From the NCBI GenBank assembly GCA_023129115.1, contig JAGMCR010000011.1:43909-107908 (forward strand): a stretch of 64,000 bases of DNA, in the 5' to 3' direction. This DNA comes from Candidatus Iainarchaeum sp. GTDB lineage: Archaea > B1Sed10-29 > WALL01. The translations under genes were made by a program, and so were the position numbers. The number at the start of each line of letters is the position of its first letter. The stretch's first letter is position 1. Below the pieces are notes generated by a model, which was not told the origin of the DNA, searched no databases, and saw only the letters and a program-made list of their open reading frames with translations. Below are positions 18,017-26,657 of this stretch, in pieces.

Positions 18017-18576
18017 AGCGCGGCCAGGCAGTGGTCATCGACGGCCTGTTCTTCCTCATGATTTGCGGGTTTGCGGCGGCGACACTGTTGTGGGCGGGCT
18101 CTGTCTACGGCGACAAGAGCTTCGAGGCCTACCGCTACATTTACATGACGGACTACACAGGCGGCGCGATGGCTGTGCTGAGCAACCTCGACTACGAGTA
18201 CACGGTTTCAATCGGCGGCAGCTCCGCGGCCGTGAAGGCGGCGTGGCTCGACGAGCTCGGGTCGTACATGCTTGGCGAGTTCAACGAGACCGACGCGCGG
18301 TACAAGGTGATGCGTGGGCACTGGGATACGCTGTGCAGCCAGGCGCCTGCGCCGCTATTGCTCACTGTCTACTCTGAGTACGAGGGCACTGCCCGCGGCA
18401 CGCAGGAGGAGCCGCTCTACTTCGCGTGCGGCGAGGGAGACCGCAGCCTATTGAAGGCCCTCGAGGACGAGGACGGCGAGCTCAACATCTTCAAGTACCC
18501 GTACTATTCGTCGGACATTATGTCCAAGTCCTGCTCCACCCTGCGGTGCATAATGGACATAAAGATTTATTACTGA
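18007..18576 (+). CDS. Prepilin-like protein, GTG start
   Basis: The 189-residue product starts at GTG 18007 and reads MDVKRG, then QAVVIDGLFFLMICGFAAAT. KRG with Gln at +1 is a textbook archaeal class III signal. The ectodomain is rich in Tyr and acidic residues and ends with a small cysteine cluster. The start overlaps the preceding gene by ten bases. It closes the run of four prepilin-like genes in this cluster. Confidence 0.8.
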   Translation: MDVKRGQAVVIDGLFFLMICGFAAATLLWAGSVYGDKSFEAYRYIYMTDYTGGAMAVLSNLDYEYTVSIGGSSAAVKAAWLDELGSYMLGEFNETDARYKVMRGHWDTLCSQAPAPLLLTVYSEYEGTARGTQEEPLYFACGEGDRSLLKALEDEDGELNIFKYPYYSSDIMSKSCSTLRCIMDIKIYY

Positions 18577-18596
18577 AGTGATTATGGTGTAGCGGG

Positions 18597-19025
18597 ATGA
18601 TGATTGAGCTCTATTTCACGTTTTTCCAGATGGTGCTGGAGTACGGCGACTACCCTGCCATGCTGATAATGGCTTTCCTGACGTCGCTCGTGGTGTTCGC
18701 GGCGGCAGTCGTGGCAAAGCTCGCGCTCGGCAAGGTAAAGCCGTGGTACTTCTCGGCTTTCCTCGTGACAGAAGGGTATTTCCTGCTGGCGCAGGTGTTC
18801 CTCGCCTTCTTCTATTCCACAGAAATAGGCATCCTCACGTTTTTCGAGCCAGCGACTTATACTTATCTCGTCTTCGTCCTCCCCATGGCAATGGCGTACC
18901 GCAAGGCCATGGAGAAGTGGCCAGTCCTGCCGTGGCACTTCATGGTCTACGGCCTTTCCCTGCTGGCGTCGCTGGTGTTCTGGTACTTCGCGGTGTTTGT
19001 GTTCGGCATCTTCGCTCTGGCATAG
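18597..19025 (+). CDS. Small integral membrane protein (about four helices)
   Basis: This 142-residue protein has about four membrane helices (roughly residues 20-43, 50-72, 80-98 and 115-138) with short loops and few charges. It sits 20 bases after the minor prepilin cluster and is likely its last gene. I do not recognise the family; it lacks the aspartates of a prepilin peptidase (the GxGD-type motif is not visible). A role as an accessory membrane subunit of system 1 is only a contextual guess. Confidence 0.65.
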   Translation: MMIELYFTFFQMVLEYGDYPAMLIMAFLTSLVVFAAAVVAKLALGKVKPWYFSAFLVTEGYFLLAQVFLAFFYSTEIGILTFFEPATYTYLVFVLPMAMAYRKAMEKWPVLPWHFMVYGLSLLASLVFWYFAVFVFGIFALA

Positions 19026-19067
19026 CTTTTATGCAGTGCTGCCCACAACAAGCACGGGGAGAGAGTT

Positions 19068-19466
19068 ATGGCTGTAGTATATGTCGATACTAATGTCTAT
19101 CTTGACTATTTTGAAAACCGCTGTGACCGGCTGAGGCCGCTCGGCGAGTTTGCCTTCCAATTTTTTAGGAGGGCGCTGAAATGTGAATTTGAGATTGTAA
19201 TGTCAGACCATGTCATGGATGAGCTCGAGTCAGTTGTTTCTATTGAAACGATTGACATGTTTCTTGAGCCACTAAAAAAGAAAAATAAGATAAAGCTTGT
19301 TTTTGTGGAGCAAGCAGACGTCAGGAGGGCAAAGCGTTTGCCGACTCACTGGCAGGATGCGCTCCACGCCGTACTGGCCGAGAAAGCCGGAGCTGAGTTA
19401 ATTGTAACCCGCAATGCTAATGACTTCGCCGGATTATTCCAGGCCGTATTTCCTGAAGATGTCTGA
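19068..19466 (+). CDS. PIN-domain (VapC-like) toxin
   Basis: The 132-residue protein has the PIN acidic residues in order: Asp7 in 'VYVDTNVYLDYF', Glu in 'MDELESV', Asp in 'HWQDALHAVLAEK' and the late 'VTRNANDF' motif. PIN toxins are Mg-dependent RNases. There is no antitoxin gene upstream; instead an RHH protein is encoded tail-to-tail on the other strand, with 33 bp of overlap. The leader GGGGAGAGAGTTATGG is identical to that of the DUF4258-type gene at 33740. Confidence 0.82.
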   Translation: MAVVYVDTNVYLDYFENRCDRLRPLGEFAFQFFRRALKCEFEIVMSDHVMDELESVVSIETIDMFLEPLKKKNKIKLVFVEQADVRRAKRLPTHWQDALHAVLAEKAGAELIVTRNANDFAGLFQAVFPEDV

Positions 19467-19715
19467 CCGGTCCTTCTGGATGTTTTTTTCCGCCCACGCC
19501 TGGCGTTCCTTGCGAGTCATTCTTTTTATTGGCTTGACGCTCCCCTTCAACTTCTCAAGCTTGCGGATGGCGACCATGGTCTCGTATTCCTCGTTCATCC
19601 GGCGAATGCTTTCCCTCACGTATTCTTGGACATTGCTGAACCCGAACTCATTGGCAAGGGCCTTTGCTTCCTTGTAGGCCAGGTCAGGAATGCGCAAGTG
19701 CACCATCTTCCCCAT
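19434..19715 (-). CDS. RHH-type antitoxin, convergent with the PIN toxin
   Basis: The 93-residue protein starts 'MVHLRIPDLAYKEAKALANE' (from residue 4) and continues 'FSNVQEYVRESIRRM', a ribbon-helix-helix pattern, then a basic helical tail suited to binding a toxin. Its last 33 bp are antisense to the 3' end of the PIN gene. The promoter region contains an A/T-rich inverted repeat (19727-19741), a likely operator. Pairing with the PIN toxin is inferred from position because neither has another partner nearby. Confidence 0.72.
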   Translation of the reverse strand: MGKMVHLRIPDLAYKEAKALANEFGFSNVQEYVRESIRRMNEEYETMVAIRKLEKLKGSVKPIKRMTRKERQAWAEKNIQKDRSDIFRKYGLE

Positions 19716-19726
19716 GATACTATTTG

Positions 19727-19750
19727 ATACCTAATTGGTATTTATGCGTA
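19727..19750 (-). promoter_or_regulatory. Promoter and likely operator of the RHH gene
   Basis: ATACC/GGTAT arms at 19727-19741 form an inverted repeat, with a further GATAC just inside the gene-proximal side. The minus-strand TATA-like CATAAATACC lies at 19741-19750, about 30 bp from the ATG. RHH proteins usually bind such repeats to repress themselves. Confidence 0.45.
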
Positions 19751-19773
19751 TTGGTGGTGGGGGGGCATTAAAC

Positions 19774-19836
19774 AACCCTTTTTCTGTTACAGGGGGTTAG
19801 CAGGCAAGCTAACCCCCTGAACGGCGGAAAAGCGTT
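19774..19836 (-). repeat. Dispersed structured element, copy B
   Basis: Outer arms at 19774-19784 and 19826-19836 match those of copy A at 15.1 kb, in the opposite orientation. Inside lies a perfect 12-bp hairpin, CAGGGGGTTAGC (19790-19801) with GCTAACCCCCTG (19808-19819) and a six-base loop. The inner hairpin is unlike that of copy A, so the arms are conserved and the middle varies. Confidence 0.55.
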
Positions 19837-19856
19837 GATGGAAAAAAGGGAGCGAC

Positions 19857-19866
19857 ATTTATATAC
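19857..19866 (+). promoter_or_regulatory. TATA box of the 1,532-aa protein gene
   Basis: ATTTATATAC is centred about 27 bp before the ATG at 19889, predicting a leaderless transcript. Confidence 0.65.
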
Positions 19867-19888
19867 TCTCTAATGGTATAATCCTAGT

Positions 19889-22800
19889 ATGGATAGGGCG
19901 TCCGCTGTGTTCATCGCGTTCCTCCTAATGTTCTCGCTGCTCACGCCATACACTGTGATGGCGCAGGAGAACGGCGGCGAAGAAGTGCCGGTGGCAGTGG
20001 TCATCCCTGCGAACGCGACTGGCTTCTGCCCGATTGGCCAGGCGCTTGAGGTCGTGAGCCTCGACTACCGCCAGGCCACTGCGCTGCAGGGCATCGTGAC
20101 GCAGGACATCGCGACTTCTGCCGAGGAGTACCGCAGGCAGGCCGCGCTCGAAGAGCTCGGCGTGGACACGCGGGGCGACCGCGCGAAGGTCGCGGACAAG
20201 TACAACTTTTATTTCATGGGCCCGGACGGGACCGTGTTTTACTACGAGGTCCTGGACGACTTGATGAAGCCGAACAACGGCTACTTGATTGGCACCGAGA
20301 TAACCGGCCGCATCGAGTACGGCGGGCACTTGCGCGAGAACCTGGCGATGTGCGGCAAGACGCCCGCGAATGTAACGACTTCGCCGTGCTCGGACAACGC
20401 GGACATAGTGAAGCGCGAGAGCTATTTCGACAGCGTCAAGGCCGCGGCGTCTTCTCCGGACGCGAAGGCGCAGCTGATTTCGGTGGTCACGACCCTCGCG
20501 CCGATGGAGGAATTGACTCCGGCGGACGTGCTGAACATTGGGCAGTCGCGCCTGCGGATGACGAGCTTCACCACAACGATGGCGACGAGCGGCCCGGGCT
20601 CCGCCGTATTTGTATTGCCACAAGCCCTCGTGATGTACACTGCGGCGATGAAGAAGCTCGACATGATTGACATCGCGCTTGCCGTGGTCGCGATGGGCTC
20701 GATTTTCGCGAACCAGGGCCGCATGGCGAAGGACCTGGGCATGGAGGACACTGGCTTCTGGAAAAAAATCAAGGGAATGTTCAAGGCCAACAACCCCACG
20801 AACGAAATCCTGGACGAGGCGGGCCACCTCCGCTACGCAGAAAACATTGTCGACAATTCAGCCGACTTCACGAGGTACATTGACGAGGCGCAGGAGCTCA
20901 TAATTACCGGCAAGGACCCGAAAAAAATATTCCGCGCCACCGAGAACGCCCTGACAGAGGCAAAGAACTACAAGAACTCAATCAAGACCCTGAGCTCAAG
21001 GTACGACGACATGATAAAAAGCCTTGGCAAAAACTCCAAGCTGTCTGATGACGCAATAGGGGCTCTATTCCACAACTCCGACGACATGACGGCCTTCTTG
21101 AAGGCGAACGGCTATACTGATGAAGTAGCCCAAGAAATAATCAGCCTGAGGGTGACTGCGGGCCACATTGACGAGCAGTACGAGGCCGCCGCCGGCCTCT
21201 TTAGGGCGAAGGGAATGCCTTCACCAGAGTACGGCAGTGCCTTGGAGACGCTCCGCTCGATGACTGCGGGCGGAGAGCAGGTGTCTGGGATGGAGGTCCG
21301 TACGCCTTTCATGCTTTTAACCGAGGGCGGGCCCCCCGGAGGAATACCGTATGAAGTAGGCGACGTATTGACAGGCGCCAAGTGGCAGGACTTCGTAACG
21401 CAGCACAACCAATACGTAAAAAACTTCCATCCACATTCAGTGAAAGTGCTCGAGCCGAACACAATCGGCTACCTGGGCACGCACTATAACAGGCAGTACG
21501 GCGGCGCCGAAGCCGCTGACACGCTTGGCTCCCTCATCTTCGGGAGCAGGGGCCTGAAGACGCGCTCGGCCACAAACCCCGCCAAGCAGTTCGTTGGCGC
21601 GTTCAAGGGCGGGGCCAGGGCCGGCGCGGGCAGGGACGCAATCCTTGGCAGTGGCACGCTCGCCAAGGTGTCATCCCTCGCAATGCGCTCGCTCGGCGCG
21701 GGCATTCTGTTGGGACCGGCGACCAAGGCCATGATGATTGCGCGCGGCCTGCACTTCGTCAACGACCTGTTCTTCCGCCAGGGCTTCTTCGAGCTCACTG
21801 GCTCGGGCCTCACGCTCCGCTTCGACAAGGACGAAGTCGGGGGCATCTATTCCGACGAGTCGGTCGTCGTGCTCCTGGCCCAGAACTCGCTCGTCCGCGG
21901 GCTCCTAACGTCCTACATGGGCGGCGAGCTCGGCGCAATCTTCTTCGGCCTGCTCGGCGACGCCAGCGGCACGCTCGAGCCACTAACCAACAAGGCCAAC
22001 CTGCTCGGCGACGTCCTCTTGTTCGGCGGCATAATGTACCCGCCAGCCGGCGGAGTCATCGAAGTGGTCGAGGAAAACCCGAGCGGCACCACGCACATCG
22101 AGCAAAAGGAAAACTATTACATCATGCACATCCGCGAGTGGGACGACCACGTCTTCTCCGCCGTGGAAGACGTGCGCACCATGGAGAAGAGGAGCGACGA
22201 GGGAAGCATCGTCACCGCCATGGGCATGTGGACCCACAAAGTGGACCTCTACGGCCACATGTACTCGCAGGAGGACATGCCGGCAGGCGTCTTCACCAAG
22301 GCAGACCCCTTCATAAGCAAAATCGGCACGTGGGGCGTCTACTCCAACCTGCTGATTTCGTCGTCGGCCTACTACATGTTCTTCTCGCCAGGCCACATGA
22401 CTGTCACGGGCAAAGCGTTCTCGATGCTCGGCATGCCCCTCGGCGCGTTCCTCACGGCCAAGGGGAGCATGCTCGCGGGCAGGGAATTCCTCACGTCGCA
22501 ATATACCTCGATGGAAAAGCTCGCCGCGTGCATCGCCCAGGAAGAAAACCGCACCACGCTGGAGGCGTTCAAGGAAGAGGCAATCGAGGCCACCATCCCG
22601 GTCACGCAGCCGTTGAGGGAGCTAATCAGCGAAAAAATCGAGCCCGAGTACGAGTGCGGCAGGGCGTCGTGCGAGCAGGCGCTGAACGACTGCCTCAGGA
22701 ACGAGGGAATGAGCTCCGCGGGAATGGCGGTCACGGGCGCGCTCGGCTACGCCGCTCTCGGCCCGGTCGGCATAGCAGCCGTCACCGTGGTGGACGTCGC

Positions 22801-24487
22801 AATGTCGATTTACAAAATCCAGTTGAGGAAATACTGCCTCGAGACCCTGGCGAGCTGCGACGAGCACACCTTCACCATCGTGGGCGCCGCGCAGTACAGC
22901 GACCCCGCACTGATTGCGGAGCAGCAGCAGAGCGAGCAGCTCAAGGGGCTGCCCGGCCTAGAGGAGCTGCCAATCAATGACTTCCTCGACGCGACCGGCC
23001 TCGGCAATGTCACGAACCCGCTCCAGGAGTTCTCGCAGCAGCAGCTCAACGTGCACACCGAGGGCTACGGCGCGTCTGGCAGGATAGCGTTCGACGAAGT
23101 CTTTTACACCCACCTGCAGGACGTCTCAATCCAGTGGCTCGAGGGCAACCTGCCCGTGAACCTGTGCTCCTTGGACGACAAGGGCGACCCCGAGGAAGAG
23201 AACTGCCTCAAAATCAACGGCGACTCGGTGATGGTGGGCGGCAGGACAATTGTCACGGACGAGCTCGTGCCCTTCAAGTGGATGGACACCGAGCTGCCGG
23301 CGCTGGTCATCCCCAACACCGCAGTGGTGGTCAACATAGCCAATGCCGGCGACTGCACGCTCTTCACGGTCGACAAGACGGGCACGCGCCTCTTGCTGCA
23401 CGAGGACGTAATCAGCAAGTTCGAGTCAGAGGGCTTTGACGAGGTCGCGAGGATGCTCGGGACGCTCCGCGTAATCAACACAGACGAGGGCTCGATTTAT
23501 CCGAGTGTTGACTACAACGGCGACTTCCGCCTGGAGCACGACCGGCCGGACGGCTCGTTCGGCTACAGCGAGGAGGGCGTCGAAGTCACGGCGTCCGCGA
23601 ACGTGCTGTTCAAGAGCGACAGCTTCGGCTTCGAGTCCGCGGTCTTCACCGGCGGCTCCATCATCAAAAAGGGCGACAAAATCTATATTCTTCCCAAGTT
23701 CTTCATGCCCGAAATGAGCGGCAAGCAGTGGCTCCAGTACACGAAGGGCACGCCGTTCCGCAGCGACACGGGCGAGGCCCTCGAGGTGCTGGACGCGGTC
23801 GGGAATGTAATCGGCCTCGACGCAGCCCTTGCGAGGATTCCGGGCGGCGAGAAGCTCGGCACCATCACGCGGCTCGACGCGTGGAAGGACGTGAACGGCG
23901 ACGGCAAGGTCCAGGACGACGAGCAGGCCGGCTGGCGCTTCTACACGGACGAAAAGAACGAGTCCAAGTTCGAGATGTGGTACAACGGCGAGAAGGAAGT
24001 GTACGACGCGGACCAGATTGAGATTGACGAGGAGACTGGCAGCATCCGCGTGTACGAGAAGGACCAGCCGCACGTCGAGGCGAACCTGTTGAGGGAGCTC
24101 GAGACCAAGGTGGACTCGCTGGGTCGCACCTTATTGACAATCCGCGACGGCCAGGGCAACCTCTTGCTGGAGGAGGCGCTCGTCACTTACCTCAAGGGCA
24201 CGGGCGGCGCAATCCGCTACGACGCGGACAACAACAACTATATTTTCGTGAACGGCCAGCCCGTTGAATTAAACAACGACTTCAAGCTCAACGGCTTCAA
24301 CCCAATCACGGGCAGGACCGACCCGCCGCTGCTCCAGCCGAGCAGCGCCCGCGCCGCGGTCTCGCCGTACGAGGAAGGCGAAATCGAGCCGCCGGCAGTG
24401 CCGCTGCACGAGGAAGGCATTGGGCTCCTGCTTTACGCCCTCGTGCTCGCCGCGGGGATGTACCTGGTCTACTACCGCAAGACTTAG
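19889..24487 (+). CDS. Giant exported protein with C-terminal membrane anchor (1,532 aa)
   Basis: A cleavable signal peptide (hydrophobic to about residue 24, ending VMA-Q) starts the protein and a C-terminal hydrophobic helix ('GLLLYALVLAAGMYLVYY') followed by RKT ends it, so most of it lies outside the cell. The first 700 residues are largely helical. Hydrophobic stretches occur near residues 600-625, 820-870 and 950-970, so parts may re-enter the membrane. The last third is beta-rich and includes an EF-hand/dockerin-like loop 'DVNGDGKVQDDE' (about residue 1335). The C-terminal pattern is what archaeosortases act on, although no named PGF- or PEF-type motif is present. The family is not recognised. 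Deoxyhypusine synthase starts 13 bases downstream. Confidence 0.85.
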   Translation: MDRASAVFIAFLLMFSLLTPYTVMAQENGGEEVPVAVVIPANATGFCPIGQALEVVSLDYRQATALQGIVTQDIATSAEEYRRQAALEELGVDTRGDRAKVADKYNFYFMGPDGTVFYYEVLDDLMKPNNGYLIGTEITGRIEYGGHLRENLAMCGKTPANVTTSPCSDNADIVKRESYFDSVKAAASSPDAKAQLISVVTTLAPMEELTPADVLNIGQSRLRMTSFTTTMATSGPGSAVFVLPQALVMYTAAMKKLDMIDIALAVVAMGSIFANQGRMAKDLGMEDTGFWKKIKGMFKANNPTNEILDEAGHLRYAENIVDNSADFTRYIDEAQELIITGKDPKKIFRATENALTEAKNYKNSIKTLSSRYDDMIKSLGKNSKLSDDAIGALFHNSDDMTAFLKANGYTDEVAQEIISLRVTAGHIDEQYEAAAGLFRAKGMPSPEYGSALETLRSMTAGGEQVSGMEVRTPFMLLTEGGPPGGIPYEVGDVLTGAKWQDFVTQHNQYVKNFHPHSVKVLEPNTIGYLGTHYNRQYGGAEAADTLGSLIFGSRGLKTRSATNPAKQFVGAFKGGARAGAGRDAILGSGTLAKVSSLAMRSLGAGILLGPATKAMMIARGLHFVNDLFFRQGFFELTGSGLTLRFDKDEVGGIYSDESVVVLLAQNSLVRGLLTSYMGGELGAIFFGLLGDASGTLEPLTNKANLLGDVLLFGGIMYPPAGGVIEVVEENPSGTTHIEQKENYYIMHIREWDDHVFSAVEDVRTMEKRSDEGSIVTAMGMWTHKVDLYGHMYSQEDMPAGVFTKADPFISKIGTWGVYSNLLISSSAYYMFFSPGHMTVTGKAFSMLGMPLGAFLTAKGSMLAGREFLTSQYTSMEKLAACIAQEENRTTLEAFKEEAIEATIPVTQPLRELISEKIEPEYECGRASCEQALNDCLRNEGMSSAGMAVTGALGYAALGPVGIAAVTVVDVAMSIYKIQLRKYCLETLASCDEHTFTIVGAAQYSDPALIAEQQQSEQLKGLPGLEELPINDFLDATGLGNVTNPLQEFSQQQLNVHTEGYGASGRIAFDEVFYTHLQDVSIQWLEGNLPVNLCSLDDKGDPEEENCLKINGDSVMVGGRTIVTDELVPFKWMDTELPALVIPNTAVVVNIANAGDCTLFTVDKTGTRLLLHEDVISKFESEGFDEVARMLGTLRVINTDEGSIYPSVDYNGDFRLEHDRPDGSFGYSEEGVEVTASANVLFKSDSFGFESAVFTGGSIIKKGDKIYILPKFFMPEMSGKQWLQYTKGTPFRSDTGEALEVLDAVGNVIGLDAALARIPGGEKLGTITRLDAWKDVNGDGKVQDDEQAGWRFYTDEKNESKFEMWYNGEKEVYDADQIEIDEETGSIRVYEKDQPHVEANLLRELETKVDSLGRTLLTIRDGQGNLLLEEALVTYLKGTGGAIRYDADNNNYIFVNGQPVELNNDFKLNGFNPITGRTDPPLLQPSSARAAVSPYEEGEIEPPAVPLHEEGIGLLLYALVLAAGMYLVYYRKT

Positions 24488-24500
24488 GGAGTGTTTTTCT

Positions 24501-25424
24501 ATGGAACCTGTTAGGGATATTCATGCAACTGGGAATGTCGAAGAGCTGATGAGGCAGTACCGTGACTCGGGCGGCTTCACGGCAAAAAAATTGGGGGTGG
24601 CTGCCGACATCTACAAGAAGATGCTCGGCGACGACTGCACAAAGTTCCTGTCGTTCCCGGCGTGCATCACCGCAACGGGGACGCGCGGCATCATCGCTGA
24701 GATGGTCAAGGAAAAAATGGTGGACGTTGTTGTCACGACTTGCGGCACGATGGACCACGACCTCGCGCGACTGTGGCGCGACTACTACCACGGCTCTTTC
24801 CAGGCGGACGACGCGGAGCTGCACCGGAAGGGCATCAACCGGCTGGGGAACGTCTTCGTCCCAAACGATTCGTACGGCATTATCCTGGAGCAAAAGATGC
24901 AGGAAATCCTCCCGAAGCTGCACAAGCAAAAAGCCGAGTGGTCCACGCGCGACCTAGTGTGGGCTTTTGGCGAGGCAATCAAGGGCGAGGAAAAGGCAGA
25001 GGAGTCAATCGCCTACTGGGCGTGGAAGAACAAGGTCCCTGTGTTCCTGCCCGGTCCGTTGGACGGGGCGTGGGGCTCGCAGCTCTGGATGTACTGGCAG
25101 GACGGCAACAAGGACTTCAGGCTGAACCTGTTCGAGGACGAGCAGGCGCTTAGCGAAATAGTCTTCGACGCGAAGAGCACGGGCGCATTAATAATTGGCG
25201 GCGGCATCAGCAAGCACCACGTGATTTGGTGGAACCAGTTCCGCGGCGGCCTGGACTACGCGGTCGGCATCACGACTGCGGCGGAGTGGGACGGCTCGCT
25301 CTCCGGAGCCAGGGTGCGCGAGGGAGTGTCGTGGGGCAAGGTAAAGGAAGACGCCAAGTACGTTACTGTCGAGGGCGACGCGACAATACTGCTGCCGCTG
25401 CTCGTGAGTGCTGTAAAAAAGTAG
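24501..25424 (+). CDS. dys: Deoxyhypusine synthase
   Basis: This enzyme uses NAD and spermidine to convert one lysine of translation factor aIF5A to deoxyhypusine. The 307-residue protein carries the family signatures: 'TTCGTMDHDLARLW' for cofactor binding, the active-site lysine Lys238 in 'GGGISKHH', and 'DYAVGITTAAEWDGSLSGAR' followed by 'SWGKV'. I start at the ATG at 24501; an in-frame upstream start would overlap the preceding gene. There is no promoter in the 13-base gap, so it is probably transcribed from the giant exported-protein gene, an odd partnership for a translation-related enzyme. Confidence 0.95.
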   Translation: MEPVRDIHATGNVEELMRQYRDSGGFTAKKLGVAADIYKKMLGDDCTKFLSFPACITATGTRGIIAEMVKEKMVDVVVTTCGTMDHDLARLWRDYYHGSFQADDAELHRKGINRLGNVFVPNDSYGIILEQKMQEILPKLHKQKAEWSTRDLVWAFGEAIKGEEKAEESIAYWAWKNKVPVFLPGPLDGAWGSQLWMYWQDGNKDFRLNLFEDEQALSEIVFDAKSTGALIIGGGISKHHVIWWNQFRGGLDYAVGITTAAEWDGSLSGARVREGVSWGKVKEDAKYVTVEGDATILLPLLVSAVKK

Positions 25425-25943
25425 CTACTTCCGCTTCACCTGCTTTTTCTTGACTTTCTTTTTGGGCCCGCCGAACTCTTCGAGCGGCGGGGTCCGCAAG
25501 TATTCCACCTTTATCTGGGGAATGTCGCCTTTGGGGTCCACCCTGATGCGGAACTTGTAGTCCCGCCCAGCAGCGTTTTTTTCTGCTTCGGCCCTAAAGC
25601 CCCCCAGGAGATTGCTGGCTTTTTTGGGGCCGTGGAATCCAAGTGACTCGGCGTCCATGTCAAAGCCCTTGACGACTTCGACTTTTCTCTGGTACTTTTC
25701 GTTTTCATGGCCGTCGACAAAGGGCTTCATCACCACGCCTATTTGGTTGGGGCTGAGCTCCTGGACGAGGCTTGCGACGCCTTCGTCCTCCATAAGCTCT
25801 TTCACTCTCGACTTCCAGTTGCCGGGCCGCTCGTATTTCTCGTCCAAGTATCCGCTCGCCATTTCTTCCTTCGTGAGCTCGTTGTCCACCCACCTCTCGA
25901 CAAGCTGCTTGAAGCCCTCCCAGTCCTCATCCCTTTCAGCCAA
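25425..25943 (-). CDS. Conserved-looking basic protein, unknown function
   Basis: The 172-residue protein is acidic and helical in its N-terminal 60 residues, then has a beta-like middle ('KFRIRVDPKGDIPQIKVEYL') and a Lys-rich tail (PKKKVKKKQVKRK), which could bind nucleic acid. The start is TTG at 25943: a TATA-like GTTTAAATG at 25975-25983 and GGTGA at 25949-25953 are placed correctly for it, and no ATG occurs until residue 28. It ends one base after the deoxyhypusine synthase stop, tail-to-tail. I do not recognise the family. Confidence 0.7.
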   Translation of the reverse strand: MAERDEDWEGFKQLVERWVDNELTKEEMASGYLDEKYERPGNWKSRVKELMEDEGVASLVQELSPNQIGVVMKPFVDGHENEKYQRKVEVVKGFDMDAESLGFHGPKKASNLLGGFRAEAEKNAAGRDYKFRIRVDPKGDIPQIKVEYLRTPPLEEFGGPKKKVKKKQVKRK

Positions 25944-26004
25944 TCAGTTCACCGAATACAATTAGGCAGTCCCGCATTTAAACGCTTTTCGTGACGTACA
26001 GCTC

Positions 26005-26025
26005 CTTTTCTTTAGAAAAGAAAAG
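26005..26025 (-). terminator. Hairpin after the flavin-reductase-like gene
   Basis: CTTTTCTTT (26005-26013) pairs with AAAGAAAAG (26017-26025) around a three-base loop, about 30 bp beyond the stop of the minus-strand gene. Transcribed leftwards it gives a stem ending in T-rich sequence. Confidence 0.45.
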
Positions 26026-26054
26026 TAGCTGGCAGTCAAAAGAAACTATTTGAG

Positions 26055-26591
26055 CTATACCGACTTGGTGACGTAGGGGAATGCAAACAGGTTGTCCGCG
26101 ATGTGCAGCGGCGGCCTCGCGTCGTCGACCTTGAGGTTGCCGCTCTCGTCCACGTATTCCTCGTTGGCCGAGATGGCGACGACTTTGCCGATGACCATGA
26201 TGTGGTCCCCCGCCTTTTTCGAGAACTCTTCGTAGCACTCGATGTGCGCCACGCACTCCGAGAGCCTCGGCGGCCGCACCTTTTCGGATGGCTCGGTCTT
26301 GAGCTTGGCCTTGTCGATTTTGCTCTCGTTCGGGTCCCACTTGCCGCCCGCAATCCAGAGCTTGTCAAGGATTTTCTCGGTCGGGATGTTGATCACGAAC
26401 TCTTTCACGCGCGTCATGGCCCAGTACGAGTGCTTGTTCACGCCCACGCTCAGCATGATGAGCGGCGGGTCGAAAGAGACAGGCGCCACGAACGAGAACG
26501 GGGAGACGTCTGTGCGGCCCTTTTCATCGATTGTGGTGACTAGCACTGTTAGCTTAGGCGACATGAGCCTGTAATAGTCCTGCAGACGCAC
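26055..26591 (-). CDS. Flavin reductase-like (FMN-binding split barrel) protein
   Basis: The protein (about 178 residues from the GTG at 26591) fits the flavin reductase-like/flavoredoxin family: 'PKLTVLVTTIDEKGRTDVSPFSF', then 'PPLIMLSVG', 'NIPTEKILDKLW' and 'VAHIECYEEFSKKAGDHIMVIGKVV'. These proteins bind FMN and reduce or carry flavin in redox chains; the substrate is not readable from sequence. The GTG at 26591 is chosen because a TATA box at 26612-26620 lies 25 bp away, predicting a leaderless mRNA. An in-frame upstream start at 26657 would run through the tandem repeat and promoter. Confidence 0.87.
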   Translation of the reverse strand: MRLQDYYRLMSPKLTVLVTTIDEKGRTDVSPFSFVAPVSFDPPLIMLSVGVNKHSYWAMTRVKEFVINIPTEKILDKLWIAGGKWDPNESKIDKAKLKTEPSEKVRPPRLSECVAHIECYEEFSKKAGDHIMVIGKVVAISANEEYVDESGNLKVDDARPPLHIADNLFAFPYVTKSV

Positions 26592-26611
26592 GTTCCTAAT
26601 TACCCGCCCAA

Positions 26612-26620
26612 AGTATAAAA
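26612..26620 (-). promoter_or_regulatory. TATA box of the flavin-reductase-like gene
   Basis: Minus-strand TTTTATACT, 25 bp from the GTG at 26591. It helps decide the start codon. Confidence 0.6.
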
Positions 26621-26657
26621 GGCTTACTAGGGGCGGAATAGCAGTTGGGAGTGGCAA

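Noticed and set aside
18597..19025. Prepilin peptidase
   Set aside because: A small multi-helix protein next to prepilins invites this call, but the two catalytic aspartates and the GxGD motif are not visible.
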